From Panicum virgatum (Eukaryota; Streptophyta; Magnoliopsida; Poales; Poaceae): a DNA stretch of 64,000 nt. A program made the translations under genes and the position numbers. This document shows, in pieces, positions 11,339 through 21,509 of this stretch. The DNA lies in contig NC_053150.1 in assembly GCF_016808335.1 (NCBI RefSeq), positions 44,171,607-44,235,606 on the forward strand, in the 5' to 3' direction. Under the pieces are notes generated by a model. The model ran no database searches. It saw only the letters and a list, made by a program, of their open reading frames with translations, and was not told the DNA's origin. The first letter of the stretch is position 1; each line of letters opens with the position of its first letter.

Positions 11339-12448
11339 CTAGCTGCCGTTGATGAAGGCGGCGAGCGTGGCCATGTGCATGGCGGCCTTGGGCGCGGCGA
11401 GGTTGTTGAGGAAGTAGCAGTGGCCCTCGCCGGGGGTCACGTAGAGCCGCGCCTCCCCGCGCCACCCGCTGGCGCGGAGCGCGTCCACGTACGCGCGCTG
11501 GAACGGGCCGAGCCGGTCCTGCCCGGACACCGTCATCAGCACGCGCGGCGGCGGCAGCGCCCGCCACGCCGCCGCGGGGAGCGCCGCCGGGTTCACGTAC
11601 GGGTGCCCCGTCCCGTACCGCCCCGCGCAGATGAACCCCCACGCGCGCTCCGCGCCGGGGGACACGTACCGCCCCAGGAAGTAGGGGTCCAGCAGCGCCA
11701 CGCCCCGGATGGCCGTCCTCGCCGCGCCGCCGCCCTGCTGGCCCGCGCGCATCGCCAGGTTGTGTGCGATGTTGCCGCCGGCGCTGTCGCCGGCGAGGAA
11801 CAGGCGGGAGGCGTCGCCGTGCTTGGACAGCCAGGGCTCCCCGCCGCCGCCGGGCCGCGCGTTCTCGAGCACCCACGACAGCGCCGCCCACGCGTCGTCG
11901 TACGCCGCGGGGAGCGGGTGCTCCGGCGCGAGGCGGTAGTTCACCGACACCGCGACGACGCCCGCCCTCGCCGTCAGCGCGTTGAGGTAGCTGTGGTACA
12001 CGGGGTCGAACGCCGACTCGACCACGAACGCGCCGCCGTGGAAGTAGACGAGCACGGGGAGCCTGCCGCCGCCCCCGCCGACGACGGCGCGGCGGCTCGG
12101 CCGGTAGATCCGCGCCCTGAGCCCGGTGCCCTGGTCCACGACCACGTCCTTGGAGGCGACGCCCGTGCGCGCGTCCAGGGACGGCGGCACGAACGCCGTG
12201 CCCATGAACCGCTGCACGCGGCCGTTCTTGTACTGGATCAGGAACGGCGAGAAGTCGAACTTGACCTCCATGTTGGGGTCCGTGCCCCGGCTGCGGAATG
12301 CCGACGCCCCCACCGCGGCATCCGCCCTCGCCTCCCCTGCCGCCACGAGCAACGCGCAGAGCGCGGCGACGAGCAGGAGGACAGGGGACGCCATAGCCAT
12401 GGCCACGGCGCGCGGTGGCAGCAGCGAGAGTGACCCCGCACTGTGCAT
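11339..12448 (-). CDS. Carboxylesterase (CXE/GID1-like), secreted type, intact
   Basis: A single-exon frame of 369 codons. Met17 at 12400 has a better initiation context (GCCATGGCT) than Met1 and directly precedes a hydrophobic leader (about 20-42), so the mature start may be Met17. Core motifs in order: KNGRVQRFMGT (74-84), YFHGGAF (135-141), RLAPEHPLPAAYDDAW (172-187) and GDSAGGN (220-226, nucleophile Ser222). The likely catalytic acid is Asp311 (SGQD) and the base His343 (GEGH). All triad residues are present and the length is normal once the leader is allowed for. It should be a secretory-route alpha/beta hydrolase acting on a small ester; the substrate is unknown. The Asp and Ser of GDSAGG and the retained His argue for an enzyme rather than a GID1-type receptor, which lacks the His. 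Confidence 0.93.
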   Translation of the reverse strand: MHSAGSLSLLPPRAVAMAMASPVLLLVAALCALLVAAGEARADAAVGASAFRSRGTDPNMEVKFDFSPFLIQYKNGRVQRFMGTAFVPPSLDARTGVASKDVVVDQGTGLRARIYRPSRRAVVGGGGGRLPVLVYFHGGAFVVESAFDPVYHSYLNALTARAGVVAVSVNYRLAPEHPLPAAYDDAWAALSWVLENARPGGGGEPWLSKHGDASRLFLAGDSAGGNIAHNLAMRAGQQGGGAARTAIRGVALLDPYFLGRYVSPGAERAWGFICAGRYGTGHPYVNPAALPAAAWRALPPPRVLMTVSGQDRLGPFQRAYVDALRASGWRGEARLYVTPGEGHCYFLNNLAAPKAAMHMATLAAFINGS

Positions 12449-12523
12449 GTGCGCGCTCCGCAGCAGAAGCGCCCGCGCGTCGCCGATGCCGCCGCTCTGC
12501 CCGGGGAGCGAGCCGCGCCGCGC

Positions 12524-12529
12524 TTTATA
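12524..12529 (-). promoter_or_regulatory. TATA box of the intact secreted CXE
   Basis: The minus strand reads CATATAAAGC here, embedded in GC-rich DNA about 75 bp upstream of Met1 and about 125 bp upstream of Met17, a normal plant TATA spacing. Confidence 0.65.
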
Positions 12530-13544
12530 TGCGCCGAGGCGGCGGTGCGGCCGGCGCGATGGGGCCGTGCGCGCGCGCGCGCACTAATGCGCCCGGGCAC
12601 GGCACGGCACGGCCGCTTCCGCGGGACGCGACCAGTGGCGTGCGCGGGCGTGACAATGCCGGCGTGGAATGTGTCCGCCTCGCACCGTCGCGGCGGCCCG
12701 CCTGGTCAATGCGCAGGGGGCCCCGTCGCCGTTGCGGTAGTGGGGATGGCGGCAGCACTGGCCACTAGTGATCCGTAACCATCGGACGGTCAGTGGCCGG
12801 AGCCATCGGGCTTTGTCTCGCCGATCCTGCAGGCACACGCAGCAACCGGCGCCGCAGTTAACTCCTGGTCATGCGCAACGGCCATGGCCCATGGCGTTTC
12901 ATCAATCCCTCCACGAACGGACGTACAAGCGTCACGGGGAGAGAGGTCGGCCATGGCCCATGGCGTAGGCTTTGCGCCGCTGCCGGTAGACCGGTACCGG
13001 CCGGTAGGTCGATTTGGAGCGTCTCGCCGTGCTCGTACTCGTGGACGTATCCGGTGTCGCGCTGGCCGCCTCCGTCCTCCGCCGCCAGGGAGCCGGGGAC
13101 GGTGGTGGTTCTGGAGCCCAGATCCAGCATGGCATTTAAGGTGCCACTGGCGCCTGTGGCTCGGGGCGGGTGGGGGGCCACGCACTTCCCATCAGCACCA
13201 GTCAGTTTGTTCTTCTCCCCCTCCGCCGCGCGATCGACCGCCTGCGACGCCGCAGCAAGCCGTGACCGTGCCGGCCGTTTTCCGGAGCCGATCGAGAGCC
13301 GTAGTTAATGGCGCCCGGCCATCAATGGATGCTTGGCGTTTTACTGGCACCGGAAGCCGCGCGGGGCGCATGTACTCTCATTTACTAGCCGAAAGGCAGC
13401 GACGTATAGGTGACTGACACTGCTGCTGCTGTAATGCGGCTCCATTACTAACAGTTCAGCCTGCCGAGCTGCAGGAGCACACACTCCCCAGTCAGTGACT
13501 GTGAGAGTACCCTCGCGTTCGTTGCCGCGGCAGGAGCGTGCATG
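12530..13544. other. GC-rich 5' flank of CXE with a duplicated CATGG motif
   Basis: No gene was recognised. The motif CGGCCATGGCCCATGGCGT occurs at 12879-12897 and again at 12948-12966, 69 bp apart and about 430-520 bp upstream of the CXE start. Its role is unknown. Confidence 0.5.
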
Positions 13545-14204
13545 CTACGCTGTAGCCCTGTATCCTCGCCCTCTCCTTTTAGGTGCTGCTTCCGTTACGA
13601 GCGGCGGCGCCGTTGGGGTGATGGTTGAACGGCCGAGCTGCGGCGAGCCGCGCCGCCGGAGAAGAGGAGGAAGGCCTGATGATAGGGTCAGCCATTGCCA
13701 TACGCCATGCTCATGCGTGCCTAAGCCTGAGGTCTTTTTGGTGCTAGGCGGTTTCGAGCGTGACGAGTGATGGGCGGGCGCGAACCTCAACGGCATCACC
13801 GGCTGTGGCGCCCGTGCTGGGATCTCTGGATGCGATGAAACGGATTTCTGCTTTGGTTCCCAGGGGATGGGATCAGGGATGGGAATGGGTCTTCCCTGCA
13901 CCGCGATAAATGTCAACAAACTTTGCCGGCTACCATCCTCTGGAAACCGGAAAGTATCAAGACGTGAGAACGCGAGGTGAAAGCACCGCACCGTCTTGTT
14001 TCCCTGTTCTGTTTTCACTTTCAGGTCCAGTATAGATGCGCACAATGCATCGCACAATGCAACCTCAACTGATTCGAACCGTGACACCGTGTGCAGAGCG
14101 TACTCACACAAGAAAGAGGTAGTGAACGTGAACTGCAGGTACGTCTCCACGAGGTCGCGCTTGTACCAGATCGTCCTCATCCAATTCATGATCAACGGCT
14201 GCAC
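13545..14204 (-). other. Unassigned open frame, possibly a gene fragment
   Basis: A minus-strand frame of about 219 codons whose first half (MNWMRTIWYKRDL, LQFTFTTSFLCEYAL) has ordinary amino-acid composition, unlike the shadow frames around it. The second half becomes Pro/Ser/Arg rich and looks non-coding. I do not recognise a family. It could be a captured or relict exon ending near 13930. The CXE array flanks it on both sides. Confidence 0.25.
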
Positions 14205-14329
14205 GAAACACCACCAAATTCAAAGCGCACGCTTCCGGAAGCGGGAGGTCCTCCAAATGGTTTCTCTTCGCAAGCAAACAAAGTGCTCGGTCAGGAGTAG
14301 CTCACACAGGGTGCAATACATGTTGACTC

Positions 14330-14797
14330 TGTTAGAAAATTTGGCAATTTTAGACACATTTTAATTCCAAAATAAAATATAAATTTGAGCAATATTTTCA
14401 TGACTATAGTGAGTAAAACAAAGTATGGTCACGTATTCATGATTAATACAAATTTAAACAAAAATAGAATTACTGTGCACACAGTGCTAGCGATTGCAGA
14501 AAGCAACTGAGAGAGAAAAGGAGAGGTCACTTAAGCAGGAGTACCTTGAAGCAAGTGCTTGAGTGTGTAGAGAATGAGAGGGCATGGCCTCGGTCCGGCG
14601 AGGCGAGCGAGCGCGCGTGGCTCACCAATCTCCTCTTATCTGCTTCAAAAGGGGTGTACACAAAGTCCACTATTTAAGTCGGTTGAGATCATCCTCAAAT
14701 TCCCACACGGGATTAAGCATTTGATTCACTAGTATTTATTAGTGGACTTTTAATTCTTTTATTGAAATCAAATGGGCCAAGCTCATAAATTCCAACA
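14330..14797. mobile_element. Solo LTR with 5-bp TSD
   Basis: A 468-bp segment beginning TGTTAGAAAATTTGG and ending AATTCCAACA (TG...CA). It is flanked by the exact duplication GACTC at 14325-14329 and 14798-14802. No internal retroelement sequence or second LTR lies nearby, so it is a solo LTR left by recombination between two LTRs. The superfamily is not determined. Confidence 0.85.
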
Positions 14798-15067
14798 GAC
14801 TCGGAGTGGAAGCCTCGTAGAAGTCCACTTCCCATGCCTCTCTCATCTTCTTCCTTCGACGACCCCACGTCCACATTCTGGGCGGCGGCTCGCATGCCCG
14901 CCCACAGTTGCGGCGCCAACCTTCAACCCTAGCCTTCTTATTGCCCCGGCCGTCGGCGACAGCCCATGGGATGCAGCCCGGCCCGCCTTCGTCTCTGCCT
15001 CCGCCTCTGCCAAACCCCCAACCCCTCCCCCCTCCCCTTTCCGACCTCTCCTCTATACCTTCCGGCT

Positions 15068-15574
15068 ATGGAAACAACAATCCCCATAAATCCAAAACCC
15101 AAGACCCTAACCGCCGATTCAACCATCACTCCGCCCGATGGTGAGGTCTCCGCTCGCTCCCCCATCTCCCACCTCTTAGAGCAAGACTAATAGTTTAGTC
15201 TACTGCTGGCTAAATACAAATGCCATGTCACATACAGCTCACAAAACAACTAGCTCATATAATAGCTTGGCTATTAGATTAGCTAAAAGTAGAAGTAAGA
15301 ATGCATTTAATAATCCATCTCCTGCTCCTTCAGAACGTTGTCGGATCCATCCCCACGTCTCCATTGGGCATGCAGCTACCTTTTTCTTGGAAGATGTGAT
15401 TCAGCCCGGCGCTTCATCACGCGCCCACTCTGTTCTCTCTCATCTCTCATCTCTCCTCCAGCTAGGATTTGAATGATGTGGAACCTCTCTCAGCCTGCTG
15501 ACATGGACCCATAATACTTGCTCTTACTGACGGCTGCTCCTCTGGAAACCCTAACCCTAGTGGCGCGACGGCAG
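15068..15574 (+). pseudogene. Exon-like relict interrupted by two elements
   Basis: An ATG at 15068 opens METTIPINPKPKTLTADST and continues through SARSPISHLL to 15178, where a Tourist MITE is inserted. Across the MITE the same frame continues from 15527 (LTAAPLETLTLVARRQ) until the second element begins near 15575, and it can be followed briefly beyond that element at 16741. The continuity across the first insertion suggests a real former first exon. I do not recognise the family. It is a fragment with no downstream exons seen before the CXE at 17217. Confidence 0.35.
15179..15523. mobile_element. Tourist-like (PIF/Harbinger) MITE
   Basis: 345 bp. The left end GAGCAAG is matched by CTTGCTC at the right end, with TSD TTA at 15176-15178 and 15524-15526. 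A 3-bp TTA TSD is the hallmark of PIF/Harbinger Tourist elements. Confidence 0.85.
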
Positions 15575-16729
15575 GATTCACCTTTTCGTTTTTCTACCGA
15601 ATCCCGCCAACTCCCGGAAACGAAATTTCGGCCGAAATTTGGCCGAATTTCGCTAATTCCGAACGGAAAGAGAATTCAAATTCAAAAAACGAAATTTCGG
15701 TGATTTCGACCGAAATTTTGGTGATTTCGACCGGAAAATGATGTCCGTTGTGATTTTCGTACTATTTCGGAGGTCAAATGAAAAACTTTTGAATACCAAC
15801 TTTGTTTAGTTTTTCGAGATCTACAACTTTTGTTTCAGGAACTTTTTCATTTAAGCAATGGTTTGAAAGTTATTTAATTATTTCAAAAACTACCAATTAA
15901 AAGTCTTGTCATTTCATGTGACAACTTCCATTTTCTCTCTTACTCCCTCCTTCCCCGTTTATAAGGCATGGTGGAACATGACACGGTCTTCTAAACAACA
16001 CTTTGACCATTTATTTATCATATATTATATCACTTTTGATTATAAACTTATAATCATTGTAAAATATATTTGATTATGAATCCAATCATATGAAATTTGC
16101 ATTATAAAAATAAAAATTTAATAGTCAAATTATTGGTCAAAGATGACAAGGTTTGAATCTTGATATACGTGTATGCCTTATAAACAGAGAAGGAGGGAGT
16201 AGGTCTCAACTAGACTTTTATTATTCTTGTTATTGCGGATATGCCTATTAAATTTCAAGGACATTGGTTGATCCAATTGAAAGTTGTTTTAAATCCAGGA
16301 CAAACATGATTTGAATTGGTTATCAATTCATGTGACAGTGTTTGAATTTTTTTTGATTCAATTTGTATAGAGAATTCCTAAAATGTAATTTGTATAGAGC
16401 GAGGAGGGGTCTGGAGAAATGCCAAGCTGCGTCGGATACTAAAAAGCTATAAATTCTACCTCATTAGACTACAAATAACCTTGTTTTTCAACTAAAATGT
16501 AATTTTAGCCTAGCAAATGATCTTAGATTTGAGTGTGTTCTAGTCCTATTTGCTCAGAAGAACACCTAGTTTTTTATCATATTTTTTTCGAATTTTTTAT
16601 ACATATTTTTGAATTTTTAAATTTGAAAACGAAAAATAGCGAACAATACCGGAATTTCACCTCCCGATAACTAGCGAAAACGAAAAAAATACCGAAATTT
16701 CGACGAAATTCGCCCGAAAAGTTGAACCT
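15575..16729. mobile_element. Mutator-like non-autonomous element with nested Stowaway
   Basis: Both ends carry related inverted sequence: GGATTCACCTTTTCG on the left, and on the right a segment whose complement reads GGTTCAACTTTTCG, then GAAATTTCGG-rich subterminal DNA. The duplication GCGCGACGGCA flanks it at 15563-15573 and 16730-16740. No transposase frame is present. A Stowaway MITE at 15943-16199 is nested inside. Confidence 0.75.
15943..16199. mobile_element. Stowaway (Tc1/mariner) MITE
   Basis: 257 bp, starting CTCCCTCCTTCCCC and ending with its inverted match GAAGGAGGGAG, with TA duplicated at 15941-15942 and 16200-16201. Nested in the element at 15575-16729. Confidence 0.9.
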
Positions 16730-16741
16730 GCGCGACGGCAG

Positions 16742-17216
16742 CAGCTGCCGCAGCCCGCAGGAGTTTCACTGGGGACTGGACTGGACTGGACTGAACTGGG
16801 CCGTGGGTGGGCCTTTCGCAATGCTTGGGCTCCCACCGGCGCACGCTACTCCTGCTCAAGTAGAAGGCGAGCGCTGCTCAAGTCGGAGGTTTCGGGCATC
16901 GAAGCCACGGCCCACCGGCCCAGTACTGGTCTTCCACGAACAGCCCTTGTCCAGCCACGCCAGTACCACGTCATCATCACAAGAACCAACACAGGCTCAT
17001 TATCTTCTCGATCACGACAGTGTATTTTACTCGTGAAATGCTATCTCGCGAGGAGCACAAGATTATCGTCTTCTCTGGGACTTCACATGCTTGCTGCTCG
17101 GCACCTGAGCCTTCGATGAGTACAATACTACAATACCGCCACGGCGCGTCGATTTGGCGCGCACAAACCCGATAACCGTCTCGCCGGAATTTCGCCACCG
17201 CATCATCACGCTCGAC
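16742..17216. other. 5' flank of the plus-strand CXE
   Basis: Contains the tail of the exon-like relict and presumably the promoter of the CXE starting at 17217. No clear TATA box was identified. Confidence 0.35.
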
Positions 17217-18220
17217 ATGGATCCCGACGCCGAGGTCACGTTCGAGTTCGTGCCCGTGATCCGGCAGTACAAGAGCGGCCGCGTGGAGCGCCTGCTCCCC
17301 GTCACCCCGGTCCCGCCCTCCGTGGACGCCGCCACCGGCGTCGCCTCCAGGGACGTCACCATCGACGCGGCCACGGGCCTGCAGGAGCGCCTCTACCTCC
17401 CCGACCTCTCCGCGCGCCCCGGCGGCGGAGAGGGCGGCGGGCGGCTCCCTGTCGTGCTCTACTTCCACGGCGGCGGGCTCGTGGCGGGGTCCGCGGCCGA
17501 CGCCCCCGAGCACGCCTTCGTGAACCGCCTCGCCGCGCGGGCCGGCGCGCTCGCCGTGTCCGTGGACTACCGCCTCGCGCCCGAGCACCCCGTCCCGGCG
17601 TGCTACGACGACGCCTGGGCCGCGCTCCTGTGGGCGACGGGCACGGGCGCGGGCGCCGCCGACCCATGGGTCCGTGACCGCGGCGACGCGGCGCGCGTGT
17701 TCCTGCTCGTGCTCGGGTTCAGCGCCGGCGGGAACGTCGCGCACAGGCTCGCCCTCCGTGCCGGGTCGGAGCCGGGCCGCCTCCCCCGCGGCGCCCGGGT
17801 GGAGGGCGCCGCTCTGCTGCACCTGTTCTTCCTGTCGAAGGCGGCGGAGACGCCGGAGAGCGAAGCGAAGGACGCGTGGGTGCGCGGCAAACTGGTGGAG
17901 CTGTGGGCGTTCGCGTGCGGCGGGCGGACGGCGGGGGCGCGGGGCCCGACGACCCGCGCGTGAACCCGCTCGCCGACGGCGCGCCGAGCCTGGCGTGGCT
18001 CGGGTGCGGGCGCGTCCTCGTGTGCCTCGCGGAGGACGCGCTGGCGGCCGAGGGCAGGGCGTACCACGACGCGCTGCTGGCGAGCGGGTGGGCGGCGGCC
18101 GACGCCGAGCTGCTGGAATCCAGGCCGGCGGACCACGAGTTCCACCTCCGCGAGCCCGAGAGCGCCACGGCCGCGCTCCTCATGGACCGCCTGGTCGCGC
18201 TCATCGCCGGCGACCAGTAG
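17217..18220 (+). CDS. Carboxylesterase (CXE) with one frameshift and GFSAGG motif
   Basis: ATG at 17217 gives MDPDAEVTFEFVPVI, the typical leaderless CXE start, so cytosolic. Motifs: KSGRVERLLPVTPV (19-32), YFHGGG (82-87), RLAPEHPVPACYDDAW (119-134) and GFSAGGN at 167-173 with nucleophile Ser169. The usual Asp before Ser is Phe, and the strand before it (VFLLVLG) looks two residues long. Near 17930-17945, in a run of G and C, the frame shifts by one base; the family sequence then continues in the second frame (PDDPRVNPLADGAPSLAW to IAGDQ, stop at 18220). There the acid region LAEDALAAEG and the His in ADHEFHL are visible. Apart from this single lesion the gene is full length, so it is either a recent pseudogene or a sequencing error. 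Confidence 0.8.
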
Positions 18221-18826
18221 AACCGCACCTGTGCTCGTGTGCAGTGTCCTGTACTGGCATCGATCGAGCATTTCTTCTGATGGGAACGATATGATCCACC
18301 CTTGTTGCTGATGTTGCTGAAAAATGAAAACTTTGGTTGTCACCTGAATCCTCGGTTACCAGGAGAGAAATGGAGGGGAAGAAATGTTTTCGATGGAATT
18401 TACACCGTGATGTGATCAGGTGAACCGGAGTTTGTCAGCTGGTTCGTGTCGTGCACGTAGTCAGTTGTGGCCTGCTGTTCGACGAGACAAAGGTGTTGAC
18501 TGTTGACTGCTGCTTGTTTGTCGTAGCTTGATTGCCTGCTCAATCAACGACCTCCATTTGATGCTTTGGCTTGAAGAAAAGGTTGAAAAAAGGAAGAAAA
18601 AAACACTACCAACTTGTGAGTTTTTTTTAGCACCATCTCTCCTCTGCAACTACAGTCACCAACTACAAATTTCTCGACCCCTTTGCTGAACGGGCTACCT
18701 ACAGTTTCAGCGTCAACTTCCCCATTTCCCATCCCAATCACTAGAGGCTAGACGGATTAGCTGCAGGGGGCCTTGCCTCTAACCACCGCTGCCTGCTTCA
18801 GCCCAGATCTCCCTCCCCGCCGCGCG
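18221..18826. other. Gap between two tandem plus-strand CXE genes
   Basis: The 3' flank of one CXE and 5' flank of the next, about 600 bp. No gene was found. The close same-strand spacing fits tandem duplication. Confidence 0.4.
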
Positions 18827-19801
18827 ATGGCCGCCTCCCCCGTCGCGCCTCCGCCGGCCGCGGCGGACGACGAGATCGTCTACGAGTCGATGCCCTGCAT
18901 CCGCATCTACAAGAACCGCGTGGAGCGCTACTTCGGCTCCGAGTTCGTCGCCGCCTCCACCGACGCCGCCACCGGCGTCGCGTCCAGGGACGTGGTCATC
19001 TCCCCCAACGTCTCCGCGCGCCTCTACCTCCCGCGCCTCGAGGGCGGGGCCGCCAAGCTCCCCGTCCTCGTCTACTACCACGGCGGCGGCTTCTGCCTCG
19101 GCTCCGCCTTCAACCCCACCTTCCACGCCTACTTCAACAGCTTCGCGGCGCTCGCCGGCGTCCTCGTCGTCTCCGTCGAGTACCGCCTCGCGCCCGAGCA
19201 CCCCGTCCCCGCCGCCTACGCCGACTCCAGGGAGGCCCTCGCCTGGGTCGTCTCCCACCTCGCCGGTCCCGCCAAGGACCCGTGGGTCGCGGGCCACGCC
19301 GACTTCGCCCGCCTCTACCTCGGCGGCGAGAGCGCGGGCTCCAACATCGCGCACCACATGGCGATGCGCGTCGCCGCGGAGGGGCTGCCCCACGGCGCCC
19401 AGATCCGGGGCCTCGTCATGATCCACCCCTACTTCCTGGGCACCGACAAGGTGCCCTCCGACGACCTCGACCCCGTGGCGCGCGAGAGCCTGGGCTCCCT
19501 GTGGCGCGTCATGTGCCCGGCCACCACCGGCGAGGACGACCTGCTCATCAACCCCTTCGTGGACGGCGCGCCGCCGCTGGCGTCCCTGGCGTGCGGCCGC
19601 GTGCTCGTGTGCGTCGGCGAGCGCGACGTGCTCCGCGACCGCGGCCGCGCCTACTACGACCGGCTCAGGGCCAGCGGCTGGCAAGGCGAGGCCGCGATCT
19701 GGCAGGCGCCCAACAAGGGCCACACGTTCCACCTCCTGGAGCCGAGCTGCGACGAGGCCGTCGCGCAGGACAAGGTCATCAGCGACTTCCTCAACCGCTG
19801 A
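18827..19801 (+). CDS. Carboxylesterase (CXE/GID1-like), cytosolic type, intact
   Basis: A single exon of 324 codons from ATG 18827 (MAASPVAPPPAAADDEIVYE); the open frame extends upstream without another ATG. There is no signal peptide. Motifs: YKNRVERYFGSEFV (28-41), YYHGGGF (83-89), RLAPEHPVPAAYADS (120-134) and GESAGSNIAHH (167-177, nucleophile Ser169). The acid is Asp267 (GERD) and the base His299 (KGHTFHL). The complete triad, the GESAG context and the leaderless N-terminus resemble the class of plant CXEs that includes 2-hydroxyisoflavanone dehydratase-like and tuliposide-converting enzymes; the actual substrate is unknown. This is the cleanest member of the cluster. Confidence 0.95.
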   Translation: MAASPVAPPPAAADDEIVYESMPCIRIYKNRVERYFGSEFVAASTDAATGVASRDVVISPNVSARLYLPRLEGGAAKLPVLVYYHGGGFCLGSAFNPTFHAYFNSFAALAGVLVVSVEYRLAPEHPVPAAYADSREALAWVVSHLAGPAKDPWVAGHADFARLYLGGESAGSNIAHHMAMRVAAEGLPHGAQIRGLVMIHPYFLGTDKVPSDDLDPVARESLGSLWRVMCPATTGEDDLLINPFVDGAPPLASLACGRVLVCVGERDVLRDRGRAYYDRLRASGWQGEAAIWQAPNKGHTFHLLEPSCDEAVAQDKVISDFLNR

Positions 19802-20693
19802 CTCGCCTCAGCTCACCGCCGGCAGTGGCGTATACGCGGCAATCGGATTGAATAACTGCAGCTTCGTCGCCGATGAATGCTGCTAGTCTATTTCAGATTC
19901 AGAAATTGTGTCTCTGTCATTGCAAGGGGGATTGCCATTGTGTTGTATTGCTTTGGGAATTAGTGGATGCTGATACAGTCATACAGATAAATTATACTTG
20001 TTGGACGCACAGAAATTGTTGAAATATTGACTGGATCTTCGATTATACTTGAAAAAAAAATCACGTCTTTGTTGATTGTAGCAGCTGCAATTGCTTATGG
20101 AATCGTTTCTCAGTTTGGGTAGAAATGCTGGCTTGGGTTCGGTTGTTAAGAATTGACAAGTTCACCTGTTCATACATTTGTCAACTAGGCCCGGCTCACA
20201 TGGTAAGATGCCTTTGCATCAACATTAGTGCCCTATGTTTTTTTTTTAAAGTTAGCCTCATCTTCTGCTTCCCACGTTGCACCATGTTAGCCTATGTTGA
20301 AAGGATACACACTACTACACTAAGCCGGAAGTCAATGGCTTTGCACACTATTTTATGTCCATATTTTAGTTTCAGAGATGCTATAGAAGTTTCAAGATAA
20401 TAAAAAAGAACTGTCTTCAACTGTTGCATTTCTTTTTTTTTTCTTTTTTTCCCTTTTGAACTGCTTTCTCATTCTTTCTAGGATACTTTTTGTGGGAGCA
20501 TTCATATTTGCTAGTTGGGCTTCAATTTTATCAGGAAACCATCTTGCTAGGGTCTCGGATTCGGCCCAGACGCTAGACTTCTTTTGCGATGACAAAATGG
20601 CATATATCTATATCACCTTATAAATTGCACCAAGATTTTTCCTCTCCTCACCACAGATAATGAACAACAACATACACAATCACACAACGGATC
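19802..20693. other. Intergenic downstream of CXE
   Basis: Probable 3' UTR of the CXE followed by AT-rich DNA. No gene or clear element was identified. Confidence 0.35.
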
Positions 20694-20903
20694 CTCTGCA
20701 GTACTTCTCGCTACAGTTAGGTCACTGACGTGTGGGCTTGACCCCACGCGTCAGTGAAGGAGGAGTACTGTAGAGAATCCCGGTCCATCATCTTCGCCCT
20801 CCATCTCTGGCCACTTCCTCTGCAGTACTTCAGACAGAGTGCAGTTGGGTCACTGGCGTGTGGCCCCGAGCCCACACATCTGTGACCATGCACTACTGCA
20901 GAG
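20694..20903. repeat. Pair of related palindromes (hairpins)
   Basis: Two perfect-to-imperfect inverted repeats at 20694-20775 and 20818-20903. Each starts CTCTGCAGTACT and ends with a near complement (AGTACTGTAGAG; CTACTGCAGAG). Each also has an inner stem such as GTCACTGACGTGTGGG with CCCACGCGTCAGTGA. They are diverged copies of one unit, 42 bp apart. They may be short foldback elements; a small-RNA hairpin cannot be excluded. Confidence 0.7.
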
Positions 20904-21342
20904 AAGCTCCATCCCACTTTTCCTCTCTCCTTCCCTTCCGCTCTCTCTAGATCTCTCGATCTTGATTCCCTTAGTTATCGCCCCAAGGAAGAGCTCCATC
21001 TTCTGGCAACCTTTCTCAGTGTACAAACCTAGGGTTCCTCCTATAATATCAGCTTTTCCTGCTATAGTAAAACACTATATCTGATGGCTCTGAACCTACT
21101 ACAATGCATGCCGTTGTCACGTGCCTCTGAACGAATAACGGTGCTGCGTGTGGTTGCCAGTATTTTTCCTGTTATATTCATTATCTAAGAAAATCGATGG
21201 CTGTGATGCATTCCAGCTCTCACCTCCTAGTAGGAGGTAGTCGGAGTACCGTAAGGAAGCCCTTGTCCAAGATGTCATGGATGGATACTCGTTCAGTTTC
21301 AGTTTTTCCAGACACCTTAAGCATTGAATCACTTCTTTGATG

Positions 21343-21445
<103 letters not shown>

Positions 21446-21509
21446 TCGAGAATGTATGCTGACATATATGTATGCTGATATATATATTCAGTGGAGCTGT
21501 ATAAAAGTA

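Noticed and set aside
11375..12433. 352-codon plus-strand frame opposite the intact CXE
   Set aside because: It exactly overlaps the real esterase on the other strand; composition is Arg/Ala/His-rich, as expected from reading GC-rich codons backward.
18779..19732. 317-codon minus-strand frame opposite the CXE at 18827
   Set aside because: Antisense shadow, Gly/Val/Arg-rich, no motif.
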